Shown here one piece after another: positions 17,062 through 26,179 of a DNA stretch of 64,000 nucleotides (within the stretch, counting starts at the first letter, position 1; each line of letters opens with the position of its first letter). Source of the stretch: Rhodococcus sp. OK302 (GTDB lineage Bacteria; Actinomycetota; Actinomycetes; Mycobacteriales; Mycobacteriaceae); assembly GCF_002245895.1 (NCBI RefSeq), contig NZ_NPJZ01000001.1, positions 4,376,501 to 4,440,500 on the forward strand. The letters are read 5' to 3'. A program made the position numbers and the translations under genes. The notes under the pieces were generated by a model. That model saw only the letters and a program-made list of their open reading frames with translations. It made no database searches and was not told where the DNA came from.

Positions 17062-17080
17062 AGAGGACAGGCTAACCTAG
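17062..17080 (+). promoter_or_regulatory. DtxR/IdeR-like iron box upstream of hmuO
   Basis: The 19-base site AGAGGACAGGCTAACCTAG matches 14 of 19 positions of the IdeR consensus TTAGGTTAGGCTAACCTAA, with the right half nearly perfect. It lies 36 bases before the hmuO start, where it would overlap the promoter. This predicts repression of heme uptake when iron is plentiful. Confidence 0.6.
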
Positions 17081-17115
17081 TGAGCAACGCACGTCCGTAG
17101 CCCACAGGAGAATCC

Positions 17116-17799
17116 ATGACAACGCTTGACGTAGACCACAGTTCCGCCGATGCACTCGCATTCTCCGAGCGCCTCAAAGCAGAAACCGATGCGGCTCACC
17201 GCGAGACAGAGCAGTCCGGATTTGTCGGTGCGCTCCTCGGCGGCAAACTGACGCAGGCCGGGTTGGCAGCACTCCTCGGTCAGACGTACCTGGTCTACAC
17301 AAGCCTCGAAGAGGCCGGCCGCGCCCATGCAGACAATGCACTGGTCAGCCCCTTCCTCTCCGACGATCTTCTGCGTGTCGCCGCACTCGAAGCAGATCTG
17401 GAATTCCTGATCGGCGAGAACTGGCGTGAGGGTCTCGAAGCCTTGCCGGCCACCGAACGTTACGTAGCGCGCCTACAGGAAGTTGGCGTCGACTGGCCGG
17501 CTGGCTTTGTCGCTCACCACTACCTGCGCTACATGGGCGATCTCTCCGGCGGCCAGATCATCCGCCGCATGCTCGAGCGCGCCTACGGCCTCCAAACCGA
17601 CGGCCTCCGTTTCTACACCTTCGACGGCATCCCCAAGCCCAAGCCGTTCAAGGACACCTACCGCGCCAACCTCGACGCCCTCGATATTTCCGCTGAGGAA
17701 CAGCAGAAGTTCATCGACGAGGTCAACATCGCTTACCGCCTCAACGGCGACCTGTTCGCAGACCTCGAGGGCAACATCGAGAGCTACCTCGTTAAATGA
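17116..17799 (+). CDS. hmuO: Biliverdin-producing heme oxygenase
   Basis: A 227-residue HmuO-type heme oxygenase that opens the heme ring to biliverdin, CO and ferrous iron in the cytoplasm. The proximal heme-ligand His is at residue 28 (TDAAHRETEQSGF), and the distal helix carries the glycine-rich RYMGDLSGGQ signature (about residues 137-147). The length fits the family. An AGGAGA ribosome site precedes the ATG. The gene leads an operon of four genes joined by 4-base overlaps, with a heme ABC importer downstream, so imported heme is used as iron source. An IdeR-like box upstream points to iron control. Confidence 0.95.
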   Translation: MTTLDVDHSSADALAFSERLKAETDAAHRETEQSGFVGALLGGKLTQAGLAALLGQTYLVYTSLEEAGRAHADNALVSPFLSDDLLRVAALEADLEFLIGENWREGLEALPATERYVARLQEVGVDWPAGFVAHHYLRYMGDLSGGQIIRRMLERAYGLQTDGLRFYTFDGIPKPKPFKDTYRANLDALDISAEEQQKFIDEVNIAYRLNGDLFADLEGNIESYLVK

Positions 17800-18803
17800 G
17801 TAAGCGTTGGACCGCAGCAGCATTGGTCGTGATCGCCGGGTTCGGTCTCGTCGCGTGCGGATCGAACGAGCAGCCCGGTTCGACACATCAAGCACGGACC
17901 GCGGTACTGGAAGATTCCAGCCCCGTCCCGGTATCGAAAAACCCCGTCGCAAGCTTGCCGACGACAGTCACAGGCTTCGACGGGGTTCCGGTCACGATCA
18001 CCGACAACAGTCGGATCGTTGCCGCAGACCGATACGGAACGTTTGCCGCGACCACCGTCGCGCTCGGCCTCGGTGACAACCTGGTCGGCCGCGACACCTC
18101 CGCGAAGTTCCCCGCTGTGGCCGACGTCCCTGTCGTCACGGTGGGTGGGCAATCCCTGAGCGCGGAAGCGATCCTCAATCTCAACCCGACGGTCATTCTC
18201 ACCGATACGACCATCGGCCCGCAGAGCGTGCAGGAGCAACTACGCGCAGCCGGAATTCCGGTCGTGTTTTTCGACCCCACCCGAACCCTCGAAGGTGTCC
18301 CGAACCAGATTCAAGCGGTCGCCGACGCCCTCGGAGTGCCTGAGCAAGGCAAGGCCCTGGTCAGTCGAACCGAAGGTGAGATCGCGGCTGCCCGCGATCT
18401 CGTACCCGATAACGCGGAACAGCTGAAGATCGCGTTCCTCTATCTTCGCGGTACTGCGATCACGATGATCGGCGGCGACGGTTCCGGCGCCGATTCGCTC
18501 ATCGAAGCGCTCGGTGCGGTCGACGCGGGAACAGCCTCCGGAATCACCTCGAACTTTGTCGCGATTACCAGCGAGGCACTCATCGCGGCTGCTCCCGACG
18601 CGTTTCTGGTGATGACAGACGGACTCGCCTCCATCGGCGGGGTTGACGGCCTCGAGAAGATTCCCGGCATCGCGCAGACACCCGCCGGTAAGAATCAGCG
18701 CGTCATCGACATGGAAGACGGCGTCATCCTCAGCTTCGGCCCCAACACCGGCCGCGTCATGCAGGTGCTGGCCGAAGCAATCTACGGACCCGCAGATTCG
18801 TGA
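17796..18803 (+). CDS. hmuT: Heme ABC transporter substrate-binding lipoprotein
   Basis: A 335-residue cluster 8-type solute-binding protein. The signal peptide ends in the lipobox GLVAC with Cys at residue 21, so the protein is anchored to the membrane outer face. The mature part has the two-lobe metal or heme-binding fold typical of HmuT/BtuF proteins (segments VTITDNSRIVAADRYG and LVGRDTSAKFPAVADVPVV). Heme-ligand Tyr/His cannot be fixed from sequence alone. The start overlaps the hmuO stop (ATGA) and the end overlaps hmuU (GTGA). It hands heme to the HmuU permease. Confidence 0.93.
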   Translation: MSKRWTAAALVVIAGFGLVACGSNEQPGSTHQARTAVLEDSSPVPVSKNPVASLPTTVTGFDGVPVTITDNSRIVAADRYGTFAATTVALGLGDNLVGRDTSAKFPAVADVPVVTVGGQSLSAEAILNLNPTVILTDTTIGPQSVQEQLRAAGIPVVFFDPTRTLEGVPNQIQAVADALGVPEQGKALVSRTEGEIAAARDLVPDNAEQLKIAFLYLRGTAITMIGGDGSGADSLIEALGAVDAGTASGITSNFVAITSEALIAAAPDAFLVMTDGLASIGGVDGLEKIPGIAQTPAGKNQRVIDMEDGVILSFGPNTGRVMQVLAEAIYGPADS

Positions 18804-19894
18804 GTACCGAGACAGAAAGCCCCGTCGGAGCAGCTGACGCGTCGGCAACGCGCGCAGCCTCCCGTTCCCGCGTGAGCGTCGTACTGATCAGTCTGTCCGT
18901 AGCTCTGGTCATCGTCGCAGTACTGTCGGCATGCATCGGACAGGTGCCCACGTCGCCACTCGAGGTGCTCGGCAGCATCTTGCACCGAATCGGCCTCGAC
19001 ATCGGTCCCCTACCGGCCCACCCCAGCGGTGAGGTCACGCTCTGGGAAGTCCGCTTTCCGCGAGTCGTTCTCGCCATCTGTGTCGGCGCGGCGCTCGGTT
19101 GCTCCGGCGCCCTGCTGCAGGGAGTGTTCTCCAATCCCCTTGCTGAGCCCGGAGTGATCGGTGTATCCGCCGGAGCGGCTGTCGGCGCGAGTGCCGTCAT
19201 CGTCGTCGGTGGAACCTTTGCCGCCGGCTGGACTGTCGCTGCAGCCGCATTTATCGCAGGCCTGATCACGACCGCAGCGGTGTATCTCCTTGCCCGGCAC
19301 GAAGGCCGAACCGAGGTGGTCACGCTCATTCTGACCGGCGTGGCCGTCAACGCGTTTGCCGGCGGTCTCATCGCGTTCTTCACCTTCATCGCGAGTCCCT
19401 CCGCTCGCGATCAGATCGTCTTCTGGCAACTCGGCAGCCTCAACGGTGCAACGTGGAGTTCGGTGATGGTCGTAGCGCCGATGGCCGTCGTCGGTATCGC
19501 CGCAACCATGGTCATCGCGCCCCGACTCGACCTCCTCGCCCTCGGCGAACATGCCGCCCGGCACCTGGGCGTCAACGTCGAACGCCTGCGCCAACTTGCA
19601 GTCTTGATCGTCGCCCTGCTGGTTTCCGCCAGTGTCGCGTTCACCGGCATCATCTTGTTCGTCGGACTTGTTGTTCCCCATCTGATGCGCATTCTTGTCG
19701 GACCCGGTCACCGGGCATTGATACCGGCCAGTGCCCTCGCGGGCGCGCTGGTTCTGCTTCTGGCCGATTTGGGATCACGATCCCTCATCGACAATGCCGA
19801 TCTCCCGCTCGGAATGCTCACGGCACTCGTCGGCGGCCCCTTCTTCTTCTGGTTGTTGCGCCGCACTCGCGCAAGGCAAGGTGGGTGGGCATGA
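18800..19894 (+). CDS. hmuU: Heme ABC transporter permease (FecCD family)
   Basis: A 364-residue permease with about nine to ten membrane segments. The FecCD signature is seen in CVGAALGCSGALLQGVFSNPLAEPGVIGVSAGA (about residues 94-125), and the coupling-helix region follows around GLVVPHLMRILVGPGHR near residue 295. It starts with GTG in an overlap with the hmuT stop, and ends in ATGA with hmuV. As a homodimer it moves heme across the cytoplasmic membrane, powered by HmuV. Confidence 0.94.
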   Translation: MSTETESPVGAADASATRAASRSRVSVVLISLSVALVIVAVLSACIGQVPTSPLEVLGSILHRIGLDIGPLPAHPSGEVTLWEVRFPRVVLAICVGAALGCSGALLQGVFSNPLAEPGVIGVSAGAAVGASAVIVVGGTFAAGWTVAAAAFIAGLITTAAVYLLARHEGRTEVVTLILTGVAVNAFAGGLIAFFTFIASPSARDQIVFWQLGSLNGATWSSVMVVAPMAVVGIAATMVIAPRLDLLALGEHAARHLGVNVERLRQLAVLIVALLVSASVAFTGIILFVGLVVPHLMRILVGPGHRALIPASALAGALVLLLADLGSRSLIDNADLPLGMLTALVGGPFFFWLLRRTRARQGGWA

Positions 19895-20787
19895 GCAGCT
19901 TCGCACGCAACTGGCGTGAACTGTTCGGACACACGTCGCCCGAACCGCAGAGTCCCGTAGTCGGTGACGTCACGCTGCAAGCACTCGACATCACCGTCGA
20001 ACGCGGCGGCCGAAACATCCTCGACGGCGTCAGCGTCGATGTCCGCGTCGGCGAGGTCCTCGTCCTCGTGGGCCCCAACGGTGCCGGCAAATCGACACTT
20101 CTCGCAGCTTTGGCCGGTGATCAACCGGTCATCAGCGGACGCGTCGAGGTCGAAGGCACCGATCTCAACTCGTGGTCCGCGATCGACATGGCCCGTCGAC
20201 GCGCAGTACTCCCCCAGAAACACACCATCGGCTTCTCGTTCACCGCACTCCAGGTTGTCACCATGGGACGCGCTCCCTGGGCCGGTACAGGTCGCGAAGA
20301 TCGTGACGGCGACGCTGTTGCCGCGGCGATGAAGACGTGCGACGTCGAAGCATTCGCGCACCGCCCGTTTGCAGCGCTGTCCGGTGGCGAGCAGGCCCGA
20401 GTGGCTCTCGCGCGTGTACTCGCGCAGGAGACGTCGACAGTTCTGCTCGACGAACCGACCGCTGCTCTCGACCTCGGTCACCAGGAAGCGGTCATGTCGC
20501 TCGCAAGGGCACGTGCGGCCGAAGGCGGCGCCGTCGTGGTCGTTCTCCACGATCTGGCTTTGGCTGCGGCGTATGCGGACCGGATAGTTGTACTCGAGAA
20601 CGGCAGCATTGCTGCCGACGGTTCCCCGGAGTCGGTGTTGCGCGAGGATCTACTCACTCGCGTCTACGGTTATCCGGTCGAGGTGTTCGAGCATCCGAAA
20701 ACCGGGGCAGCCTTGGTGATCCCCCGACGCGACTTCACCAAGGCAACCATCCGATCCGGATCGGGTGTCAGCGAACGGAATCGATGA
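19891..20787 (+). CDS. hmuV: Heme ABC transporter ATP-binding protein
   Basis: A 298-residue ABC ATPase. Walker A GPNGAGKST is near residues 61-69, the signature ALSGGEQARVALAR near 165-178, Walker B TVLLDEPTAALD near 185-196 and the H-loop VVVLHDLALAAAY near 216-228. The ATG at 19891 is the correct start because it overlaps the hmuU stop; the open frame extends far upstream only as a shadow of hmuU. The first 25 residues are an extension before the ATPase domain. The 3' end overlaps the convergent gene at 20768-21199 by 20 bases, with no terminator between. Confidence 0.94.
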   Translation: MSSFARNWRELFGHTSPEPQSPVVGDVTLQALDITVERGGRNILDGVSVDVRVGEVLVLVGPNGAGKSTLLAALAGDQPVISGRVEVEGTDLNSWSAIDMARRRAVLPQKHTIGFSFTALQVVTMGRAPWAGTGREDRDGDAVAAAMKTCDVEAFAHRPFAALSGGEQARVALARVLAQETSTVLLDEPTAALDLGHQEAVMSLARARAAEGGAVVVVLHDLALAAAYADRIVVLENGSIAADGSPESVLREDLLTRVYGYPVEVFEHPKTGAALVIPRRDFTKATIRSGSGVSERNR

Positions 20788-21199
20788 TCGCTCCGAGTCG
20801 ATCGAGTACAGCGCGTAGCGTCGTGACTGCCTCACTCCCCGACGGTTGTGATGAATCTGTCTCGACCGAGGCGACTGCGTCGCGGACCACAGCAGAAATA
20901 CTCCGAACGTCGGTCAAGTCGATGTCCCGGACCGACCGTTCCGCAGTCGCGATCACGTCGTCCGGACTTGGGACGCTGCGCTCGCAATAGTCCCGATACA
21001 CCTCGACGTACAGGATGCTCTTGCGCACGCGGAACGCAAAGGTCTTGCCCGCTGACCTGCCGAAACCATGCGCATGTGCACCGACGGATACATCTTCGAT
21101 CTCGAAATTGCCGCGCGCGTAGTCGCCACAATCCTCTCCGGATCCGGAGGGTTCGACAGGAATCACGATGAGCTCCTCAGAGATTGCGGTGTCAGCCAC
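20768..21199 (-). CDS. Conserved hypothetical protein (Rv2137c-like)
   Basis: A 143-residue soluble protein. The C-terminal half is helical, with repeated Val/Ala/Asp and a Leu-rich end (TLRAVLDRLGAIIDSV). The middle has a Tyr-rich strand (RKSILYVEVYRDYCERS). I see no catalytic motif. The size and its place before an LppL-like lipoprotein gene and pyrD agree with Rv2137c as I remember it (137 residues). The gene faces hmuV and their coding ends overlap by 20 bases. The start at 21199 is the track-independent first ATG in a frame that stays open; an alternative internal start is not evident. Confidence 0.7.
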   Translation of the reverse strand: MADTAISEELIVIPVEPSGSGEDCGDYARGNFEIEDVSVGAHAHGFGRSAGKTFAFRVRKSILYVEVYRDYCERSVPSPDDVIATAERSVRDIDLTDVRSISAVVRDAVASVETDSSQPSGSEAVTTLRAVLDRLGAIIDSVR

Positions 21200-21377
21200 A
21201 ATCGTTGTTCGTACGGTATCGCGGCGGTGCGTCGGACGGAATGGTCAGTCGTAGGCCAATGCAATGAAAACGGTTGCGCGTCGATCAGGGATGATCGAGG
21301 GCAGACGTAGAGCGTCAGCAGTCATTTCGAGAAAACAAGTGAAGACAAGTTTTGAAAAGAAAACGAGGAACCGACAC

Positions 21378-22403
21378 ATGACTCGCCTTGGGATCCGCAC
21401 CACCACAGCAGCGATGGGAGCGGCTCTTCTGCTTGTCACTGGATGTTCTTCCGGTGAGGGTGGCGACAAACTCCAGACCATCGATCCGGCTACCGCAGTA
21501 GTTTCGCCGGCCACCACGAATTCTCTCGACGGTGTCGTTCGCCCGTACACCGGCCGAATCGATTCCATCACATTCGATCCGGTCACGCGCAACACTCTGG
21601 TCGTGACACAGGATCCGCGTTCGGTGCGGATCGTTCCGGCCGGTTCGCTGGAACTCGCAGATACCGCCGTAGCCGGCCGAGAGATCAGCCTCGACGGAGA
21701 CGTCCGCGACGTGTCGATCGCCTCGGACGGAAAAGCCTTGCTGTCCATGGACGGCCAGGTCGTGACGCTGAATCTGAACACCGGCGAGCAGAGCGTTACC
21801 CCCTCCCCCGGAGTGGCCAACTCGGCAGTCGAACTTGCCGACGGCCGAATCGCCATCGGCACCGACAATGGTTCAATTCACATTGTCGACCCGAAGACCG
21901 GTCAGACACAAACGATTTCAGGTTTCGCGTCGGTAGACGAACTCGCCGTAACGGGCGAGAATCTCAGCGCGCTCGATCACCAGCAGACCTCACTGACTGC
22001 AATCGACTTAGGCGAAGACCGTCTCGGAGCCGCATTGCGGGCCGGTGAAGGAGCCACACACCTCACGACGGACCATTTCGGTCGCATCCTCATCACCGAC
22101 ACCACCGGCGACGAACTTCTCGTCTTCACCGCCGATCCGCTCCTGATGCGCCAGCGCTTCCCAGTCGGAGACTCGCCGTACGCAGTGGCCTACGACGAGG
22201 GCGCAGACCGGGTATGGGTAACTCTGACCGGCACCAACGAAGTTGTCGGCCTGGATCTCTCCTCGGGCATCCCCGTCGAAACCGCTCGGTTCCGCACCGT
22301 GCGTCAGCCCAACTCGCTTGCAGTCGATTCCAGCACCGGCACCCTGATCGTCGGGTCCGCGACCGGGGACGGACTCCAGAGCATTCCCTCGCGGATCAGC
22401 TGA
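21378..22403 (+). CDS. LppL-like lipoprotein with beta-propeller repeats
   Basis: A 341-residue exported lipoprotein: signal peptide with lipobox LVTGC, Cys at residue 23. The mature part shows repeated strand patterns such as ITFDPVTRNTLVVTQDPRSVRIV and VSIASDGKALLSMDG, typical of a YncE/NHL-type seven-bladed propeller. I chose the ATG at 21378, with GAGGA eight bases before it, over an open extension from 21264. Its stop overlaps the next start by one base (TGATG). Position before DUF5703 and pyrD matches mycobacterial lppL (Rv2138). Ligand unknown. Confidence 0.82.
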   Translation: MTRLGIRTTTAAMGAALLLVTGCSSGEGGDKLQTIDPATAVVSPATTNSLDGVVRPYTGRIDSITFDPVTRNTLVVTQDPRSVRIVPAGSLELADTAVAGREISLDGDVRDVSIASDGKALLSMDGQVVTLNLNTGEQSVTPSPGVANSAVELADGRIAIGTDNGSIHIVDPKTGQTQTISGFASVDELAVTGENLSALDHQQTSLTAIDLGEDRLGAALRAGEGATHLTTDHFGRILITDTTGDELLVFTADPLLMRQRFPVGDSPYAVAYDEGADRVWVTLTGTNEVVGLDLSSGIPVETARFRTVRQPNSLAVDSSTGTLIVGSATGDGLQSIPSRIS

Positions 22404-22657
22404 TGGAGCAGCGGCAGAGGCCTTCCTTGGCACAGACTCCCTGGGACACGTCCGATGACGTGTTCGACTATCTGCCGCTGCACCTTCCGCCGCATGTCTC
22501 GCGAATAACCGCGTCGATGCGTCTGTCGATCTCCGCGGAGTTCGGCGGGTGGGAACTTTCCCAGGTGCGCCTGTATCCGGACGGCACTCGACGCGTTCTG
22601 CTCAAACGTAAGAAAACACCGCTACATGTGGAAAATCCGGACGGCATCATCCACTGA
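22403..22657 (+). CDS. DUF5703 family protein
   Basis: An 84-residue basic protein conserved in actinobacteria. The core DYLPLHLPPHVSRITASMRL then GGWELSQVRLYPDGTRRVLLKRK (residues 17-72) is the family pattern. The ATG at 22403 overlaps the lipoprotein stop by one base, which makes the two genes translationally coupled. No Cys or His pair for metal binding. Function unknown. pyrD follows 57 bases later with its own ribosome site. Confidence 0.8.
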   Translation: MEQRQRPSLAQTPWDTSDDVFDYLPLHLPPHVSRITASMRLSISAEFGGWELSQVRLYPDGTRRVLLKRKKTPLHVENPDGIIH

Positions 22658-22714
22658 TTCGTCCACCTCGACGTTCACACCACGAAGTTCACACCGACGA
22701 AAAGCAGGAGAATT

Positions 22715-23785
22715 GTGTACCAGCTGCTGTTGAGCCTGATGTTCCGCGTTCCCCCGGAGCGCATCCATCATCTGGCGTTTGCCGCCATGCGCCTGGTGAC
22801 GAGATTTGCGCCGATCCGATGGCTCGTCGCGAAGGTCCTCGTGGTCGACGATCCGGTCCTACGGAGTCAGGCTTTCGGCCTGACGTTTCCCGCTCCCCTC
22901 GGATTGGCGGCCGGCTTCGACAAGGACGCCACCGGAGTCGACGCGTGGGGTCCGCTCGGATTCGGATTCGCAGAAATCGGAACGGTCACGGCGCAGGCGC
23001 AGCCCGGCAATCCAGCCCCACGACTGTTCCGTTTGCCCGCTGACCGCGCTCTGATCAACCGGATGGGCTTCAACAATCACGGCGCCGGACATGCGGCGAA
23101 CTTCTTGCGCCAGCGCCGCGTCACCGTACCGATCGGTGCCAATATCGGTAAGACAAAGATCGTCGACGCCTCCGACGCGCCTGCCGACTACACGGCCAGT
23201 GCGCAACTGCTCGGCCCGCTGGCCGACTTCATGGTGGTCAATGTCAGCTCCCCCAACACTCCGGGACTCCGGGACCTGCAGGCAGTCGAATCACTGCGCC
23301 CGCTACTCCAGGCAGTCCTCGACACCGTTCATGTTCCGGTTCTCGTGAAGATTGCTCCGGACCTGTCCGACGACGACGTCGACGCTGTCGCTGATCTGGC
23401 CGTCGAGCTCGGGTTGGCCGGAATTGTGGCCACCAACACCACGATTCGTCGCGACGGGTTGAAGACGCCCGACGCCGAGGTCGCGGCAATCGGCGCGGGC
23501 GGACTGTCCGGTGCACCCGTTGCGGATCGCTCACTCGAGGTGCTTCGCCGCTTGTACGGTCGTGTCGGCGACAAACTGACCATCATCTCTGTCGGCGGTA
23601 TCGAAACAGCCGATCAGGCGTGGGAGCGCATTCTGGCCGGCGCAACGTTGGTTCAGGGCTACACCGGCTTCATCTACGGCGGACCGTTCTGGGCTCGCAG
23701 CATTCACAAGGGCATCGCGAAGAAGGTGCGGGCTGCCGGATTCTCCTCGATCAGCCAAGCCGTGGGTGCCGAGAACCCGCGCTAG
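22715..23785 (+). CDS. pyrD: Dihydroorotate dehydrogenase (quinone), class 2
   Basis: PyrD oxidises dihydroorotate to orotate with FMN and passes electrons to the quinone pool, the fourth step of pyrimidine synthesis. The 356-residue protein has the class 2 N-terminal amphipathic helix ([22 protein letters not shown]) for membrane docking, the FMN loop [12 protein letters not shown], the catalytic Ser loop [15 protein letters not shown] and the C-terminal FMN phosphate site [16 protein letters not shown]. It starts with GTG after AGGAG. A perfect stem-loop at 23797-23849 ends the unit. Confidence 0.96.
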   Translation: MYQLLLSLMFRVPPERIHHLAFAAMRLVTRFAPIRWLVAKVLVVDDPVLRSQAFGLTFPAPLGLAAGFDKDATGVDAWGPLGFGFAEIGTVTAQAQPGNPAPRLFRLPADRALINRMGFNNHGAGHAANFLRQRRVTVPIGANIGKTKIVDASDAPADYTASAQLLGPLADFMVVNVSSPNTPGLRDLQAVESLRPLLQAVLDTVHVPVLVKIAPDLSDDDVDAVADLAVELGLAGIVATNTTIRRDGLKTPDAEVAAIGAGGLSGAPVADRSLEVLRRLYGRVGDKLTIISVGGIETADQAWERILAGATLVQGYTGFIYGGPFWARSIHKGIAKKVRAAGFSSISQAVGAENPR

Positions 23786-23796
23786 TCACTACGCCT

Positions 23797-23849
23797 CAAC
23801 GGCAGCGGCCGGTTCCCTTCATCGCGAAGGGAACCGGCCGCTGCCGTTG
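23797..23849. terminator. Bidirectional terminator pyrD / PEBP gene
   Basis: A perfect 24-bp inverted repeat, arms 23797-23820 and 23826-23849, with a 5-base loop, between the convergent pyrD and PEBP-like genes. Confidence 0.9.
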
Positions 23850-23857
23850 CTCTGGCC

Positions 23858-24394
23858 TTACTTGACCTCGAACGTGCCTGTCAGCGTTGCGCGTGCGATC
23901 GCGTGATGGAACACGTTGAAACCCAGGAACGCGGGTGGCGAGTCGGCGGTGACGCCGTCGAGCTTGTCGACGTCCAGGGCGTGAACGGCAACGATGTAGC
24001 GATGCGGTCCGTGCCCGGGAGGCGGGCCGGCACCGATGTAGCCGAAGCCGCCGCCGTCGTGGCGGAGAGTCACCGTGCCCTCGGGCAGAACAGAACTGTC
24101 CGCGGCGCCCGCGCCGGCCGGAAGTTCGGTGACAGAAGCGGGAATGTTCGCCACTTCCCAGTGCCAGAATCCCGACGCGGTGGGGGCATCAGGATCCAAC
24201 ACTGTGACAACAAAGCTCTTGGTCTCGGCCGGGAATCCCGACCAGGAGAGCTGCGGCGAGATGTCCTCGCCGCCGGGAACACCGAAGGCACCGCTGGCCT
24301 GAGCAAGTTTCAGCGGTTGACCCGCCGTGATGTCGTCGCTGGTCAGCTCGAAGCTCGGCAACTTCGGCAATGGTTCGTACGGATCGTAAGCCAT
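23858..24394 (-). CDS. YbhB/YbcL family Raf kinase inhibitor-like (PEBP) protein
   Basis: A 178-residue phosphatidylethanolamine-binding-like protein of the bacterial YbhB group. The ligand-pocket motifs are clear: [33 protein letters not shown] and [18 protein letters not shown]. The ATG at 24394 is preceded by AAAGGA; the longer open frame up to 24670 only shadows the next gene. No signal peptide. The order pyrD, PEBP, M20 hydrolase is the same as Rv2139-Rv2141c. Ligand and role in bacteria remain unclear. Confidence 0.92.
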   Translation of the reverse strand: MAYDPYEPLPKLPSFELTSDDITAGQPLKLAQASGAFGVPGGEDISPQLSWSGFPAETKSFVVTVLDPDAPTASGFWHWEVANIPASVTELPAGAGAADSSVLPEGTVTLRHDGGGFGYIGAGPPPGHGPHRYIVAVHALDVDKLDGVTADSPPAFLGFNVFHHAIARATLTGTFEVK

Positions 24395-24437
24395 ACAAAA
24401 TCCTTTCGTGTGACTGATGTTCAAGGCTGCTGCGCGT

Positions 24438-25790
24438 TCAGGAATTGAGCAGGAAATGTTCCAGAACACGTGTTCCGAACAGTACGGCGTCCACCGGCAC
24501 CCTCTCGTCGACGCCATGGAACAACGCACTGAAATCGAGCTCGGGCGGCAACTGCAACGGCGCGAACCCGAAGCACCGGATACCCAGCTTCGCAAACGCT
24601 TTCGCGTCGGTTCCGCCGGAGAGCATGTACGGAACAGTGCGCGCATCGGGGTCGTGAGCGAGGATCGCATTGTTCATCGCATCGACCAGATGGCCGTCGA
24701 ATGTCGTTTCGTACGAGTCGAGTTTGGTGATCCACTCGCGGGTCACGTCGGGGCCGATCAATTGGTCGACGGTGCGCTCGAACTCGGCTTGGCGTCCGGG
24801 AAGCACACGGCAGTCGAAGACGGCTTCCGCAGTCTGCGGAATGACGTTTGCCTTGTATCCGGCCTTGAGCATCGTGGGATTGGCCGTGTCCCGGAATGTC
24901 GCACCGATGATGTTGGCGATCGTGCCCAGCTTGGCCAAAGTTCCGTCGATATCCGGCGACGTCGGATCGAAATCGAGCCCTGTTTCTTCCCCCACCGCGG
25001 TGAGGAATTCCGCGACCGAATCTGAAATCACTATCGGGAACTTATGGGCACTCAACCTCGCAACTGCCCCCGCCAAGGTCGCCACGGCATTGTCGTCGTG
25101 AAGGAAGGAACCATGTCCGGCACGGCCCTTCGCCGTCAGCCTCATCCAGCCGAGGCCCTTCTCGGCACTCTCCACCAGGTACAGACGGCGATCGCTGCCG
25201 TCCGGACGCGGAACGGTCAACGAGAAACCGCCCACTTCACCGACGGCCTCGGTTACTCCCTCGAACAAATCCGGGCGGTGCTCGACCAGCCACTGGCAGC
25301 CGTACTTGCCGCCCGCCTCTTCGTCAGCGACAAAAGCGAACACCAGATCGCGCGGCGGAACAGTTCCTTCAGCTTTGAACTGGCGGGCGAGCGCCAGGAT
25401 CATCCCGACCATGTCTTTCATGTCGACAGCGCCGCGCCCCCAGATGTATCCGTCTTGAACGGCCCCGGAGAACGGGTGCACACTCCAATCGGCGGGCTCA
25501 GCCGGAACAACGTCGAGGTGGCCGTGCAGCATCAAGGCACCTCGTCCGGAATCTGCACCTTTCAATCGCGCGAACACATTTCCTCGGCCGGGAGCACCCG
25601 ACTCGATATATTCGGTTTCGTATCCGACTTCCTGCAGCTGCGCGGCAACCCACTCCGCGCACGCACGTTCACCTTTGGTCGTTTCGAGTTCTCCGGTATT
25701 GGAGGTGTCGAAACGAATCAGAGAACTGACAAGGTCGACGACTTCTGCTTCTGCGCGGCTGGGACCTGAATCTTTCGGAGATGAAGGCAT
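24438..25790 (-). CDS. M20 family metallopeptidase / aminoacylase-like hydrolase
   Basis: A 450-residue dinuclear zinc hydrolase of the M20/M25/M40 group. Metal-site motifs: [12 protein letters not shown] (first His and catalytic Asp), [12 protein letters not shown] (bridging Asp), [11 protein letters not shown] (catalytic Glu-Glu) and the late His in [14 protein letters not shown] dimerisation domain lies around residues 200-320. No signal peptide. Likely substrates are N-acyl amino acids or dipeptides; the exact one is not visible. It corresponds by position to Rv2141c. Confidence 0.9.
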   Translation of the reverse strand: MPSSPKDSGPSRAEAEVVDLVSSLIRFDTSNTGELETTKGERACAEWVAAQLQEVGYETEYIESGAPGRGNVFARLKGADSGRGALMLHGHLDVVPAEPADWSVHPFSGAVQDGYIWGRGAVDMKDMVGMILALARQFKAEGTVPPRDLVFAFVADEEAGGKYGCQWLVEHRPDLFEGVTEAVGEVGGFSLTVPRPDGSDRRLYLVESAEKGLGWMRLTAKGRAGHGSFLHDDNAVATLAGAVARLSAHKFPIVISDSVAEFLTAVGEETGLDFDPTSPDIDGTLAKLGTIANIIGATFRDTANPTMLKAGYKANVIPQTAEAVFDCRVLPGRQAEFERTVDQLIGPDVTREWITKLDSYETTFDGHLVDAMNNAILAHDPDARTVPYMLSGGTDAKAFAKLGIRCFGFAPLQLPPELDFSALFHGVDERVPVDAVLFGTRVLEHFLLNS

Positions 25791-25851
25791 GTCACTTTCC
25801 TACCATCGAATCACCCGAGATGGCAGACTAGAACGGTTCCCACCTGGCGAT

Positions 25852-25880
25852 TTGGGACAACCCCCGGAATCGGATACTCT
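25852..25880 (+). promoter_or_regulatory. Promoter of the first tRNA-Leu gene
   Basis: TTGGGA at 25852-25857, 17-base spacer, TACTCT at 25875-25880. The initiation point would be about 20 bases before the tRNA. The same two boxes recur before the second copy at 26711-26740 with an 18-base spacer. Confidence 0.55.
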
Positions 25881-25907
25881 TTCCCAGCACCGAGAAATCG
25901 GGGCCGA

Positions 25908-25993
25908 GTCCGAGTGGCGGAATGGCAGACGCGCTAGCTTGAGGTGCTAGTGTCCTATTAACGGACGTGGGGGTTCAAGTCCCCCCTCGGACA
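25908..25993 (+). tRNA. tRNA-Leu (anticodon GAG), copy 1
   Basis: An 86-base class II tRNA. The acceptor arms GTCCGAG and CTCGGAC pair fully, the anticodon stem CTAGC/GCTAG encloses the loop TTGAGGT with anticodon GAG, a long variable arm follows, and the T-arm reads GGGGGTTCAAGTCCCCC. The 3' CCA is not encoded. It reads CUC and CUU codons. Confidence 0.96.
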
Positions 25994-26005
25994 CTCGAAA
26001 TACAT

Positions 26006-26042
26006 AAAAATGATCCCAGCCGAACCGGCTGGGATCATTTTT
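26006..26042 (+). terminator. Terminator of tRNA-Leu copy 1
   Basis: A perfect 17-bp stem including A- and T-ends, arms 26006-26022 and 26026-26042, with a 3-base loop and a terminal T-run. Confidence 0.9.
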
Positions 26043-26179
26043 GTTGTGCGGCTTCGTAATCCACACTGCGTTCAGGCATTTCGCTAATCGCCGCAACATT
26101 GTCTGTACCGACCCACAATTTCTCGCGTCCGTTTTCTGGACTAAATGCGGGTACCCCATCCCAAAGACAGGGGTACGCA

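Larger units (their letters stand above)
25846..25996 (+). repeat. Direct repeat carrying tRNA-Leu, left copy
   Basis: Partner of 26705-26856. Both begin GGCGATTTGGGA and share the promoter, the leader and the whole tRNA; only the promoter spacer and a few leader bases differ. Confidence 0.85.
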
